From contig NZ_AUHB01000006.1 of assembly GCF_000422965.1 (NCBI RefSeq), forward strand, positions 248,001 to 312,000: 64,000 nucleotides of DNA, written 5' to 3'. The translations under genes and the position numbers were made by a program. The notes beneath the pieces were generated by a model. The model was not told the DNA's origin and did no database searches. It worked only from the letters and a program-made list of their open reading frames with translations. Positions 17,881 to 26,913 of the stretch are shown in pieces. Each line of letters starts with the position of its first letter. Within the stretch, counting starts at the first letter, position 1. This DNA is from Pleomorphomonas oryzae DSM 16300. GTDB taxonomy: Bacteria; Pseudomonadota; Alphaproteobacteria; Rhizobiales; Pleomorphomonadaceae.

Positions 17881-19017
17881 ATGGCGAGCGTCGAAATTCA
17901 ACACGTCGAGAAACACTACGGTGGCTTCCACGCCCTCAGAGATATCAGCCTGACCATCGAGGAAGGCGAGTTCATCGTCATGGTCGGGCCATCCGGCTGC
18001 GGCAAGTCGACCCTTCTCAAGACCATTGCCGGGCTGGAAACCGTCACCGCCGGCGAGTTGCGGATCAAGGGGCGCGACGTGACCCATCTCGAGCCGGGCG
18101 ACCGCGGCATCGCCATGGTCTTCCAGTCCTACGCGCTCTATCCGCACATGACGGTGGAGGAGAACATGGGCTTCGGCCTCCGGATGGCCAAGCGCCCGAA
18201 GGCCGAGATCGATGCCGCCGTTGCTCGGGCAGCGCAGATCCTGCGGCTCGAAGAGCAGCTGCAGAAATATCCCAAGCAGCTTTCCGGCGGCCAGCGCCAG
18301 CGCGTCGCCATCGGCCGCGCCATCACCCGTTCGCCCGATGTCTTCCTGTTCGACGAGCCCCTCAGCAATCTCGACGCCGCGCTGCGCACCCAGATGCGCG
18401 TTGAACTGTCGACGCTGCACGACCGGCTCGGCTCCACCATGATCTACGTAACCCACGATCAGGTGGAAGCCATGACCATGGCGAGCCGCATCGTCGTGCT
18501 CAACGGTGGGCGGATCGAACAGGTCGGCGCCCCGCTGGAACTTTATACCAACCCGGTCAACCTGTTCGTCGCCGGCTTTCTGGGCGCGCCGCGCATGAAC
18601 TTCGTCGCCGGCAATGTGACCTCGGCAAACGGCCGCAGCGCTTCGGTGACCTGCGGCGATGGCCTGACGATCGATTTTCACGATCTCACCGAGACGCCGG
18701 CAACCGGAGCGACTGTCACGGTCGGCATCCGCCCGGAAAAGCTCCGTATCGGCGATCCCAGCGCGGGGACTAGCTTTCCGGCACGTGTTCGGCTGACCGA
18801 GTATCTCGGACGGGAGACCATCGTCTATGCTGACGCTGCCCCTCTTGTGACGTCCGGATCGGATAGCGGCACGGGAGTGTTCACCGTTCAGATCGGCGAT
18901 ATACAGCCCTTCATGTCCGATGCGCCTGTTACGATCGGCTTCGACACGGACGCAGCCTATCTCTTTGCCTCTGACGGAAAAACCCTGTCCGCAGCCAAGC
19001 CCGTCACCAAGACCTGA
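17881..19017 (+). CDS. Sugar ABC transporter ATP-binding protein (MsmK/UgpC type)
   Basis: A 378-residue ATPase of the CUT1 class that powers the importer. Walker A is GPSGCGKST (about residues 37-45), the signature [14 protein letters not shown] and Walker B VFLFDEPLSNLD follow, and the C-terminal third is a TOBE/OB regulatory domain. The start at 17881 gives the standard MASVEIQHVEKHYGG beginning. The beta-galactosidase gene begins 15 bases later. Confidence 0.93.
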   Translation: MASVEIQHVEKHYGGFHALRDISLTIEEGEFIVMVGPSGCGKSTLLKTIAGLETVTAGELRIKGRDVTHLEPGDRGIAMVFQSYALYPHMTVEENMGFGLRMAKRPKAEIDAAVARAAQILRLEEQLQKYPKQLSGGQRQRVAIGRAITRSPDVFLFDEPLSNLDAALRTQMRVELSTLHDRLGSTMIYVTHDQVEAMTMASRIVVLNGGRIEQVGAPLELYTNPVNLFVAGFLGAPRMNFVAGNVTSANGRSASVTCGDGLTIDFHDLTETPATGATVTVGIRPEKLRIGDPSAGTSFPARVRLTEYLGRETIVYADAAPLVTSGSDSGTGVFTVQIGDIQPFMSDAPVTIGFDTDAAYLFASDGKTLSAAKPVTKT

Positions 19018-19032
19018 CAAGGACTCCAGCAA

Positions 19033-21171
19033 ATGAAACTCGCATCTCCGGCGCCGCTGTCGGTTTGGCGCCCGCTCGCCCTCGACGATTTCCTTGTCGG
19101 CGCTCCCCACTACCCCGAGCACGTCGATGACAGCTACTGGCAGCGCGATGCCGAGCGCATGGCAGCCGCCGGCTTCAATGTCGTACGCATGGGCGAATTC
19201 GCCTGGCATCTCCTTGAACCGCGCGAGGGCGTCTTCGACTTCTCGCTGTTCGACCGGGCGATCGCCGTTCTGGGCCAACAGGGCGTCAACACCATCTTCT
19301 GCACGCCGACGGCAACGCCACCGCGCTGGCTGACGGCCACCTATCCGGAAGTGCTGCGTGTCGACGAGAACGGACGCGCCACCCGCCACGGCTCGCGCCA
19401 GCACGCCGATACCGCAAGCCCCGTCTACCGCATGCACAGCCAGCGGATCACCAGGGCATTGGCCGAGCATTATCGCGACAACCCGCATGTGATCGGCTGG
19501 CAGACCGACAACGAACTCAACACCACCGTCTCTACCTCCTATTCGGAGGCTACGTTGCGCGAATTCCGTCGCTATTTGCGCAATCGCTACGCGACCATCG
19601 CCGACTTGAACTTCGCCTGGGGCGGCGATTTCTGGGCACTGGCCTATGACGATTTCGACCAGGTGGTCCTGCCGCTAGCCGGCGCGCCTGGTCACCCATC
19701 GCCCGGCCATGTCCAGGATTTCCATCGCTTCCTGGCGGCTGCCACCGCCGCTTTCCAGCATGACCAGGTGGAGATCCTGCGCGCCACTAATCCCGATTGG
19801 TTCATCTTTCACAATCTCGGCCGATTGGTCGACATCGATTTCCGTGGGCAGTTCAGCCAGGACCTCGATTTCCTCGGCTTCGATATCTACCCGATGCTCT
19901 ACGACGAGATGCAGCGCACCGGCGGCCATCCGGCAACGCAGGCGTTGCACCTCGATATCTGCCGGGGCTTTACCGGCAACTTCATCGTTCCCGAGCAGGC
20001 CTCCGGCTTCGGCAGCCAACCCACCTTCTCCACCATGACGCCCGAGCCGGGCGAGATGCGCCGCATGGCCATGAGCTCGGTGGCGCGCGGTGCCGACGGG
20101 CTGATGTTCTTCCGCTGGCGACCGGCGCATTTCGGCGCCGAGATCTACTGGATGGGCATTCTCGACCATGACGACGTCCCCCGCCGGCGTTATGAGGAGG
20201 CCGCCCGCTTCGCCTCCGATATCGCCCGGATCAAGGGCGATCTGCTCGGCACCTCGGTGCGCATGGACATCGGGATCGCTGGTGCCGACTTCGACAACCA
20301 GGAAGCCTACAAGACCTATCCGATCGGCATGCCAAGCCCCCTCGAAGACGCGACGCGGCTGCACCGCTATTGCTACAGGAACGGCATCGCCTGCGGCTTC
20401 ATCCATCCCGAAGACGACTTGTCGCGCCTCAAGCTGCTCTACATTCCCCATTGGGTGATGTGGAAGCCGGAGTGGGACGAGCGGGTGGAAGCTTTCGTCA
20501 AGGCGGGCGGCACCCTGGTGGTCGGCGCCATGACCGGCACGCGCGACACCAACAATCACATTATCCGGACCATGGCGCCCGGCCCCGGCTTATCCAGGCT
20601 CTGCGGCGTTCGGGTCGAGGAGTTTGGCCGCGTGGCCGAACCGGGGTCCGACGGCCTCTTCGTCCTTCAGGGCACCGAGGGAGGACTGCACAAGCCGGCC
20701 AGGCAGTTGCCGGCTGGCTCGACGGAGCGGCGCTACAACTTCACGCTCGGCAACCGCGAGCATGAATCGGCCCACCTCTACGAACTCCTGGAAACGGAAC
20801 CGGACGTCGAGGTGCTGGGTCAATGGAGCAACCGCTTTGCCAGCGGCCGCGCCGTCATCACCAGTCGCAAGGTCGGGGCCGGCCGGGCGATCTATGTCGG
20901 CACCTATCTCACCGATACGCTGGTGGAAGGCCTCGCCAATCAGCTGTTCCCGACCGCCAGCATCGCGCCGCTCCTCCCCGATCTGCCGCCAAATGTGGAG
21001 GTGACGCTGCGCGAAGCAGAAGATCGCAAGCTGCTCTTCGTCCTCAACACCGATGCCGAATCCGTAACCGTACCGGCCGTGCCCTCCGGCACCGATCTTT
21101 TGACTGGCCACCCCGTCGAAGGCGTTCTGTCGCTAGAGCCTTACGGCTGCGCCATCGTCAAATTGAGCTGA
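19033..21171 (+). CDS. Beta-galactosidase, glycoside hydrolase family 42
   Basis: A cytoplasmic GH42 enzyme that removes terminal galactose from galactosides brought in by the upstream ABC transporter. The 712 residues show the TIM barrel from about residue 20 (GAPHYPEHVDDSYW), acid/base E161 (QTDNELN) and nucleophile E321 (IVPEQASGFG), then the trimerisation and C-terminal beta domains. It has no signal peptide. Being last in the operon behind a ROK gene makes a galactoside regulon the natural reading; arabinosides are also accepted by some family members. Confidence 0.93.
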   Translation: MKLASPAPLSVWRPLALDDFLVGAPHYPEHVDDSYWQRDAERMAAAGFNVVRMGEFAWHLLEPREGVFDFSLFDRAIAVLGQQGVNTIFCTPTATPPRWLTATYPEVLRVDENGRATRHGSRQHADTASPVYRMHSQRITRALAEHYRDNPHVIGWQTDNELNTTVSTSYSEATLREFRRYLRNRYATIADLNFAWGGDFWALAYDDFDQVVLPLAGAPGHPSPGHVQDFHRFLAAATAAFQHDQVEILRATNPDWFIFHNLGRLVDIDFRGQFSQDLDFLGFDIYPMLYDEMQRTGGHPATQALHLDICRGFTGNFIVPEQASGFGSQPTFSTMTPEPGEMRRMAMSSVARGADGLMFFRWRPAHFGAEIYWMGILDHDDVPRRRYEEAARFASDIARIKGDLLGTSVRMDIGIAGADFDNQEAYKTYPIGMPSPLEDATRLHRYCYRNGIACGFIHPEDDLSRLKLLYIPHWVMWKPEWDERVEAFVKAGGTLVVGAMTGTRDTNNHIIRTMAPGPGLSRLCGVRVEEFGRVAEPGSDGLFVLQGTEGGLHKPARQLPAGSTERRYNFTLGNREHESAHLYELLETEPDVEVLGQWSNRFASGRAVITSRKVGAGRAIYVGTYLTDTLVEGLANQLFPTASIAPLLPDLPPNVEVTLREAEDRKLLFVLNTDAESVTVPAVPSGTDLLTGHPVEGVLSLEPYGCAIVKLS

Positions 21172-21184
21172 TTACCAACCTAGC

Positions 21185-21211
21185 CCGCCTCCAGGATAAA
21201 CCGGGAGGCGG
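21185..21211 (+). repeat. Hairpin after the beta-galactosidase gene
   Basis: CCGCCTCC (21185-21192) pairs with GGAGGCGG (21204-21211). No T-run follows, so it may be a weak or factor-dependent terminator of the sugar operon. Confidence 0.4.
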
Positions 21212-21249
21212 TGCATCGTCCTGCTGGACTGGCGTCGCCGACCCATCTA

Positions 21250-21264
21250 GTTTGGCCGCCAAAC
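21250..21264. promoter_or_regulatory. Short perfect palindrome upstream of the GT10 gene
   Basis: GTTTGGC-C-GCCAAAC is a perfect 7-1-7 palindrome 73 bases before the fucosyltransferase-like gene. It could be a protein-binding site; no regulator gene is adjacent. Confidence 0.3.
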
Positions 21265-21337
21265 GCGAGGCTCCAGGCGAGACTCGCCCCTCAGGTAGCT
21301 AAAGGCTCCGACGATTCCGCCGGAGCGAGTTTGACGA

Positions 21338-22195
21338 ATGACCGAACCCAAGATTTTCTCTCAGCCGTCCAAGATGCGTTGGGACGTGCGCCTGACCGAT
21401 CATCCTCTTAGTGCCTATATGCCGCTGAATGACGCAGCCGCCGCAGCGGCCAAAACCGACGCAACGGTTGGGGATTTGACGGCCAACGACCATGTGGTGG
21501 TCTATTTCAGCAGCCGTCACTTCATTCCCTACTGGGGGACCAAGTGCAACATCTCGCTGATGATGCTGGAGCCGCAAGGCATCAAGCCGAGACATTATTT
21601 CACGCTGCCGTTTTTCTATTGGAATTTCAAATACATCCTAACGCATTCAACCAATATACTTAGAAAATGTCCCAACGGGGTTTTCTTTAACCCTCACGTC
21701 TGCACCACACCACCAGGCGATGTTGAAAAGACCAGGAACATATCGCTGATCGCGTCGAAGAAGCGGGATCTCTACGGCCATCGCCTGCGCCATGTCGTCG
21801 CCGACGCCTGTCGCGACAAACTGGATCTTTATGGCCGCGCCTACAAATCAATCCATTCCAAGTCGGATGCACTGCTCGATTATCGGTTTTCGGTGGCCAT
21901 CGAGAACAGCCGATATGGCGGCTACTTTACCGAAAAGATCCTCGATTGCTTCATCAACAAGACGGTGCCGATCTATTGGGGCGACCCGGAGATCGGCCAC
22001 CACTTCGACCCGAAGGGGATCATTTACTGCGATACCAAGGAAGAGCTGATCCAGGCCATAAATACCGTGACGGAACAGGACTACGAGTCACGACGGACCG
22101 CCATCGAGAGCAATTTCGCGGCAGCGCTCAAGTATACGAATCTCAACGCCATGCTCTCCGAAAAAATGGCTGAACTGACGAGGACCGGCAGTTAG
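21338..22195 (+). CDS. Glycosyltransferase family 10 (alpha-1,3-fucosyltransferase-like)
   Basis: A 285-residue GT10 enzyme, a family that moves fucose from GDP-fucose to surface glycans. The hallmark is the acceptor/donor motif around residues 181-216: VAIENSRYGGYFTEKILD with E189, then NKTVPIYWGDPEI. The central part (about 21590-21710) is clearly poorer in GC than its surroundings, and no polysaccharide genes flank it, which suggests transfer. Donor and acceptor are not shown by the sequence. No signal peptide or membrane helix was seen, so it would act on lipid-linked sugars in the cytoplasm. Confidence 0.85.
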   Translation: MTEPKIFSQPSKMRWDVRLTDHPLSAYMPLNDAAAAAAKTDATVGDLTANDHVVVYFSSRHFIPYWGTKCNISLMMLEPQGIKPRHYFTLPFFYWNFKYILTHSTNILRKCPNGVFFNPHVCTTPPGDVEKTRNISLIASKKRDLYGHRLRHVVADACRDKLDLYGRAYKSIHSKSDALLDYRFSVAIENSRYGGYFTEKILDCFINKTVPIYWGDPEIGHHFDPKGIIYCDTKEELIQAINTVTEQDYESRRTAIESNFAAALKYTNLNAMLSEKMAELTRTGS

Positions 22196-22243
22196 CCCGT
22201 AACCACATCTTGCCAGATCCGGCGATGACGAAAGGAACCCGAT

Positions 22244-22555
22244 ATGGTCCTGCTGGAATTTGCCATGTACCCCGTCGGCAAGGGCGAAAGCCTCAGTCCC
22301 TACGTCGCCCGTTCGCTCGATATCATCGACAAGAGCGGTGTCGCCTATCAGCTGACTCCCATGGGGACGATCCTCGAAGGCGAATGGAACGAGGTGATGG
22401 CCGTGGTCACAGCCTGTTTCGAGGCGATGCGTGCCGACTGCCCCCGCGTCGAGGTGGCGCTCAAGGTCGACTATCGCCAAGGCGAAACGAGCCGTCTCGC
22501 CGCCAAGATCGCGTCGGTGGAAGACAAGCTCGGCCGGAAACTCAGCACCGGCTGA
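22244..22555 (+). CDS. Thiamine-binding protein, MTH1187/YkoF-like (DUF77)
   Basis: A 103-residue ferredoxin-like fold protein of the MTH1187 family. It begins MVLLEFAMYPVGKGES and contains the conserved QLTPMGTILEG region. Members bind thiamine or related compounds as tetramers, but their cellular job is unsettled. The ATG follows GAAAGGAACCCGAT. The gene's end overlaps the convergent dehydrogenase by 14 bases. Confidence 0.82.
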   Translation: MVLLEFAMYPVGKGESLSPYVARSLDIIDKSGVAYQLTPMGTILEGEWNEVMAVVTACFEAMRADCPRVEVALKVDYRQGETSRLAAKIASVEDKLGRKLSTG

Positions 22556-23534
22556 AGGCTGGCCCGGTCTCGGCGTCCTTCATGGTCGCCTGGATGAAGT
22601 CGGCCGATTCCGCCAGCTTGTGCTTCTCCCAGTCATTGAGCGCGACGGGCAACTGTTTCAGAATGCCCTCACGTCCGATCATGCAGGGCATGCTCAGCGC
22701 AACGTCGCCGTCGTATCCATAGTGCCCGCGGAGCGTCGTAGAGGCGGGGTAGATGCTGCGTTCATCAAGGAGGACCGCCCTGGCCATGGTGATCGCCGCC
22801 TGGGCGACGCCGGCATTGGTCCAACCCTTGCCATTCAGCACCTCGTAAGCCGCGCTGACGATCCTTGCCTTGACCACGTCGGGATCACGAATGTCGTCCG
22901 TCGCCTCGAAATAGCGATCCAACTCTTCGAAGGGTATCCCGCCGACATTGACATGGCTGAGCACGGGAAAGGCCGTCCGTCCATGTTCCCCCATCATGAA
23001 GCCGGTCACCGACTTCGGGTCGATGCGGTAGGCGTTGGCGACCAGTTTGCGCAGCCGGGCCGAGTCGAGCATGGTGCCCGTGCCGAAAACGCGGCCTCGC
23101 GGATAATCGAATTCGTTCTCCGCGATATAGACCATCGTATCCAGTGGGTTGGTGATCAGGATGACGATGGCATCCCTGGTATATCGTGTGATGCCCGCCA
23201 TGACCTCGCGAATGACACCGCAGTTGGCCTTGGTCAACAGGGCGCGATCGGGCTCGCCTTTCGGTTTGTTCGGATCGGGGACAACGCTGCCGCCTGCCGC
23301 GACGATGATCACGTCGGCATCGGCGCACTGTTCGTATCCGCCATCCCTGACATCGACGTTGGTCATGTAGGTCAGCGCCGTGGCATGCGCCTGATCGAGG
23401 GCCTCTCCATAGGCCACGTTCTTCAGAAGATCCACGACTCCGATCTTGCCGAACAGTCCGGTCTTCATCGCGTCGGCGAGAACATAGGAGCCGACGTGGC
23501 CAACGCCGACGACAACCAGCTTGTTGATATGCAC
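22542..23534 (-). CDS. L-lactate/malate dehydrogenase family 2-hydroxyacid dehydrogenase
   Basis: An NAD-dependent oxidoreductase of the LDH/MDH superfamily interconverting a 2-hydroxy acid and a 2-keto acid. The NAD motif VVVGVGHVGS opens the protein; the catalytic His is in MGEHGRTAFPV, the substrate Arg in DSARLRKL, and TNPLD is present. The substrate-specificity loop is longer than in ordinary LDH, reading VVPDPNKPKGEPDR, so the substrate may not be lactate; hydroxyisocaproate-type enzymes are possible. The GTG at 23534 (330 residues) gives the normal N-terminus; a GTG at 23597 would add 21 residues. Confidence 0.8.
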   Translation of the reverse strand: MHINKLVVVGVGHVGSYVLADAMKTGLFGKIGVVDLLKNVAYGEALDQAHATALTYMTNVDVRDGGYEQCADADVIIVAAGGSVVPDPNKPKGEPDRALLTKANCGVIREVMAGITRYTRDAIVILITNPLDTMVYIAENEFDYPRGRVFGTGTMLDSARLRKLVANAYRIDPKSVTGFMMGEHGRTAFPVLSHVNVGGIPFEELDRYFEATDDIRDPDVVKARIVSAAYEVLNGKGWTNAGVAQAAITMARAVLLDERSIYPASTTLRGHYGYDGDVALSMPCMIGREGILKQLPVALNDWEKHKLAESADFIQATMKDAETGPAFSRC

Positions 23535-23891
23535 GATTTCGCTTCCCTGAGGCGACAGCCGCCCTGCCCGGACAACCGCATTCCCCACTATTGACACCTT
23601 GACAGTAACGGTGGGTACTCCCGAGGGCGCGGAGCGACAAGCTCATTCAATAGGCAACACAACCCCACCGTACTGGCAGCGCCGAGCCTGGCCACAGCGG
23701 AGCGCCCCAAAAGCGGCAACCTGTCCGCACACGAATTTGGAGACGGATACTCGCCCGCAGGCGGTATCATTTAAAATTCACAGAACTGTGGGCAAACCGG
23801 AACGCGGGATGGGCGAACACCCTCTCCCTCGGAATGACGGAGAGCTTTCTGGAGCCTGCCCGACGAGACGATGTCCTGATCGTAACCAGAG
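23535..23891. other. Divergent region between dehydrogenase and isomerase genes
   Basis: No gene is supported. CACAG/CTGTG around AA (about 23779-23790) is a short inverted repeat, and CTCTCC/GGAGAG occurs near 23822-23844. Neither is strong enough to name as an operator. Confidence 0.35.
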
Positions 23892-24815
23892 ATGCATGTC
23901 ATGCCCAACATTATTGCCGCCGGCTTCAGCGCCAGTTCCAGGGATGGCGAGATCGACAGCTTGGCAGACGACCTCGCCCGGCTGGTTTCCATCGGCGCCG
24001 ATGTCGCCGAGCTCGGCCTTAGCGGGCTCGATCTGATTGCTGGCGGACGGATCATCGGCGATCGGCTGCGTCGCCTGGCAGCCATGACCGCGCGGTTGCC
24101 GCTGCGCTACAGCGTGCATGGCTTGGTGTCCTCCAACTTCATGGATCCGGAAACGCTGCCTTTGCAGCTCGCCGCTGCCAAGGCGTTGGTGGAAGTTTGC
24201 GATCGCATCGACGCGCGCGTGCTGGTGCAGCATGGCGGCGAACTGCGGCCAGACCAGACAAGCGCGCGCGCTGGAGCTGACGCACGCCAGCGCGAGGCTC
24301 TTCTCGACCTCGCAGAATTCGCCCGCCGCTATGGCGTCCGCATCGCGCTCGAGAACATCTTCACGACCGAGGAAGGGCAATACCGGCAGACGCCGGCCGA
24401 ACTGGCCGCGACCGTCAGGGAGATTGATCACCCCAACCTGATGGCACTCATCGATTTCAGCCACGCCTACATCGAAGCGACCTATCGCGGGCTCGATGTC
24501 AAGGCGGAACTGGCAGCCATGGCCTCCGTCACCGGCCATCTTCATGTGCATGATAGCTTCGGCCGGCCGATCGGCCGCTTCAAACCCTTTTACCCTCAGG
24601 AAGCCACCGCGCTTGGCCTTGGCGACTTGCATATGCCGCTCGGCTGGGGCGACATCGACTGGGAAAGCCTGTTCGGCGAAATCGACGTGCTGCCGGATAC
24701 CTTCCTGATCATGGAGATCGAGGCCCGCTATCGCTCGGAGCAGCCGGAATCGCTGGCAATTGCCAGGCGACTCATCGACATCAACGCCGGCAGGGCCGTA
24801 AAGGCAGCCGAATAA
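23892..24815 (+). CDS. Sugar phosphate isomerase/epimerase family protein (xylose isomerase-like TIM barrel)
   Basis: A 307-residue protein of the AP-endonuclease-2/xylose-isomerase-like fold. Likely metal ligands are in ALENIFTTEEG, LIDFSHAYIE, GHLHVHDSFGR and LIMEIEARY. Such enzymes isomerise or epimerise keto sugars, cyclitols or hydroxypyruvate-like compounds; the exact reaction is not readable. Starts at 23892 and 23901 are both possible since the ribosome site is weak. It diverges from the dehydrogenase and is followed by a strong hairpin. Confidence 0.8.
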   Translation: MHVMPNIIAAGFSASSRDGEIDSLADDLARLVSIGADVAELGLSGLDLIAGGRIIGDRLRRLAAMTARLPLRYSVHGLVSSNFMDPETLPLQLAAAKALVEVCDRIDARVLVQHGGELRPDQTSARAGADARQREALLDLAEFARRYGVRIALENIFTTEEGQYRQTPAELAATVREIDHPNLMALIDFSHAYIEATYRGLDVKAELAAMASVTGHLHVHDSFGRPIGRFKPFYPQEATALGLGDLHMPLGWGDIDWESLFGEIDVLPDTFLIMEIEARYRSEQPESLAIARRLIDINAGRAVKAAE

Positions 24816-24822
24816 ACGACGA

Positions 24823-24850
24823 GGAGGCGCCGAACCCCTCCGGCGCCTCC
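24823..24850 (+). terminator. Hairpin between isomerase and lipoprotein genes
   Basis: GGAGGCGCCG (24823-24832) and CGGCGCCTCC (24841-24850) form a perfect 10-bp GC stem with an eight-base loop, eight bases after the isomerase stop. It lies between convergent genes and may serve both, although the T-runs are poor. Confidence 0.55.
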
Positions 24851-24884
24851 CCGTATGAAAGACCTACATTCTGCCCTTGGCTTA

Positions 24885-25223
24885 TCAGCCGAAGGTGAAC
24901 GTAAACTCCTGAGAACCAAGGTGACCGGTTCCAGTCCCGCGCGTTCCAGTCGATACAAAACTAAACGAACCGCTTCGCCCATCCTTGCAGGTGAAAGTGC
25001 CTGCACCGTCCCGGTGAGACACATAGACAAACGTTCCCTTGCACTGCTTTCCCTTTGTACTGGTCAGCTCCAGCGTGCCGGCACCATCCAGATATCCGGT
25101 GGCCTTACCCGTAAAGGTCTCGTCACCCGTCGTCATCTGCCCCGTGACTGGCAGCGTCATCGAACAGCCCGCTGCGGCCAGTCCAAAGGCCAGCACGGAT
25201 GCAAATTTCCCCAAGACTCTCAT
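24885..25223 (-). CDS. Small lipoprotein, unknown function
   Basis: A 112-residue exported protein with a lipoprotein signal peptide: MRVLGKFASVLAFGLAAAGC, where the lipobox Cys is residue 20. The mature part is a short all-beta domain rich in Gly and Thr with repeated T/D-G-x-G turns (LDGAGTLELTS, RDGAGTFTCKDGRSG). Two Cys residues in the mature part could form a disulphide. The ATG at 25223 follows GGGGGAG; an upstream GTG is less likely. No family is recognised. Confidence 0.72.
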   Translation of the reverse strand: MRVLGKFASVLAFGLAAAGCSMTLPVTGQMTTGDETFTGKATGYLDGAGTLELTSTKGKQCKGTFVYVSHRDGAGTFTCKDGRSGSFSFVSTGTRGTGTGHLGSQEFTFTFG

Positions 25224-25329
25224 AGTCACTCCCCCGCTCACTGCACCACCAAGCTAACGTAAGTCGAGCGTGATGCAACCACGGGGAAGCTCCCTATGAG
25301 GTTATGCCTAACCACTTTCAAACAACGTG

Positions 25330-26685
25330 TCAGAATACCTTCAGCCCGTTCAGAAGGACGATGGCGATGGCCACGGGAGCCACGAAGCGCACCAGGAAGA
25401 ACACACTGCGGATCGCGATGCGATTGATCGGCGAGCCCCCCTCGGCAAGCCGCTTCTCCGGCGCCGCGAGGCCATAGACCCAGCCGACGAACAGGCAGAT
25501 CAGGATGCCTCCGACCGGAAGCAGTATGTTCGAGCTCAGGAAATCGAAGAGATCGAATGGATTGAGGCCGAAGATCTTGAAATCGGCCGTCAGGCTCTGA
25601 GAAAGCGCGGCAGGCACGCCCAGCACGGCGATCATGGCAATCGTGCAGAGAGCCGCCATCTTCCTCGGCAGACGGAAGCGTTCCGACAGAATGGCCACCA
25701 TTACTTCAAGCAGGGACAGGATGGCGCCAACACTGGCAATCGCCGTCAGCAGGAAGAACAGCGTCATGAAGATGATGCCGCCCGGCATCGAGGTGAACAC
25801 GGCCGGAATGGTCATGAACACCAGCGACGGACCGGCGGCCGGCTCGAAACCGAAGGCGAACACCGCCGGGAAGATGGCGATACCGGCGAGCAGCGACACC
25901 GACAGGTCCGCGAACACCACCCGCGTCGCCGTGGCGGCGATATTCTGATCTTCCCGGAAATAGCTACCGTAGGTCAGCATGGTACCCATGCCGAGCGACA
26001 GCTTGAAAAACGCCAGCCCGAGCGCCGTGAGCATCACCGCCGGAGTGATCTTGGAAAAGTCGGGATTGAACAGGAAAGCGAGCCCGTGCTCCGCGCCCGA
26101 TAGCGTCAGGCTGCGAACGCAAAGGATCAGCAGCAAGATGAACAGCAGCGGCATCAAGCGGCGCGCGACCGCTTCGATGCCCTTCGAAACGCCAAAGGCG
26201 ATGATGAAGCCGGTGAGACCAAGCACCACCCATTGCCAGATAAGTGACGACCAGGGATTAGCGACCATCTGGCCGAACACCACTTCGGCCGCCTTCGGGT
26301 CAGTGGTGGCAATCTCACCGGTCAGCGACTTGAAGATATAGGCGTAAACCCAGCCGGCAACTTCGGAATAGAAGGCCATGATGAGAAGTGCGGCCAGGAA
26401 CCCCATCCAGCCGATCGCCTTCCACCACCACTGGTTCTTTGGCGCGAGCTTGTCAAAGGTCGAGATCGCATCCGCCCGTGCCGTGCGTCCGAGCATAATC
26501 TCGGAGATCATGACCGGCAGACCGACGATGACGGTAGCGGCAAGGTAGACCAAAAGAAAACCGGCGCCCCCATTGGTACCGGTCAGTGATGGGAACTTCC
26601 AAATATTGCCAAGACCGACGGCCGACCCAAGGGTGGCCATCAATGCGCCGAACGTGCTGGTAAACCCGTCGCGACCTTGAGACAT
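25330..26685 (-). CDS. Sodium-dependent transporter, NSS/SNF family
   Basis: A 451-residue LeuT-fold symporter that takes up an amino acid or amine with sodium. The first helix has the sodium-site stretch GSAVGLGNIWKFPSLTG, and about 11 to 12 helices follow, as in bacterial NSS proteins. The substrate is not evident. The ATG at 26685 follows AGGGGG; a start 12 codons earlier lacks support. It is 228 bases downstream of the cation antiporter gene on the same strand. Confidence 0.9.
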   Translation of the reverse strand: MSQGRDGFTSTFGALMATLGSAVGLGNIWKFPSLTGTNGGAGFLLVYLAATVIVGLPVMISEIMLGRTARADAISTFDKLAPKNQWWWKAIGWMGFLAALLIMAFYSEVAGWVYAYIFKSLTGEIATTDPKAAEVVFGQMVANPWSSLIWQWVVLGLTGFIIAFGVSKGIEAVARRLMPLLFILLLILCVRSLTLSGAEHGLAFLFNPDFSKITPAVMLTALGLAFFKLSLGMGTMLTYGSYFREDQNIAATATRVVFADLSVSLLAGIAIFPAVFAFGFEPAAGPSLVFMTIPAVFTSMPGGIIFMTLFFLLTAIASVGAILSLLEVMVAILSERFRLPRKMAALCTIAMIAVLGVPAALSQSLTADFKIFGLNPFDLFDFLSSNILLPVGGILICLFVGWVYGLAAPEKRLAEGGSPINRIAIRSVFFLVRFVAPVAIAIVLLNGLKVF

Positions 26686-26913
26686 TACGCTTACCCCCTG
26701 CGAACTTATTCGTTTGAACAAAGCTATCGACTACCGGGGAAACGCATTCAAGATAGGGAGGTACACCACCTTCGGACCGTCCTGTGCAAAAGTCGGGGAT
26801 AGCGCCCAGCATAGTGCAGCATTTCCCGCGATTCTGACGGAGCCATGCCGAGCAGCCCGAAGCCTAACGCCGTCGTTCTCAGCTTCGGACCTGAGGGGTA
26901 ACTCCAGCCATCA

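Noticed and set aside
17812-19488. 558-codon minus-strand frame opposite the ABC ATPase
   Set aside because: The plus strand has Walker A, signature and Walker B; the antisense frame has none.
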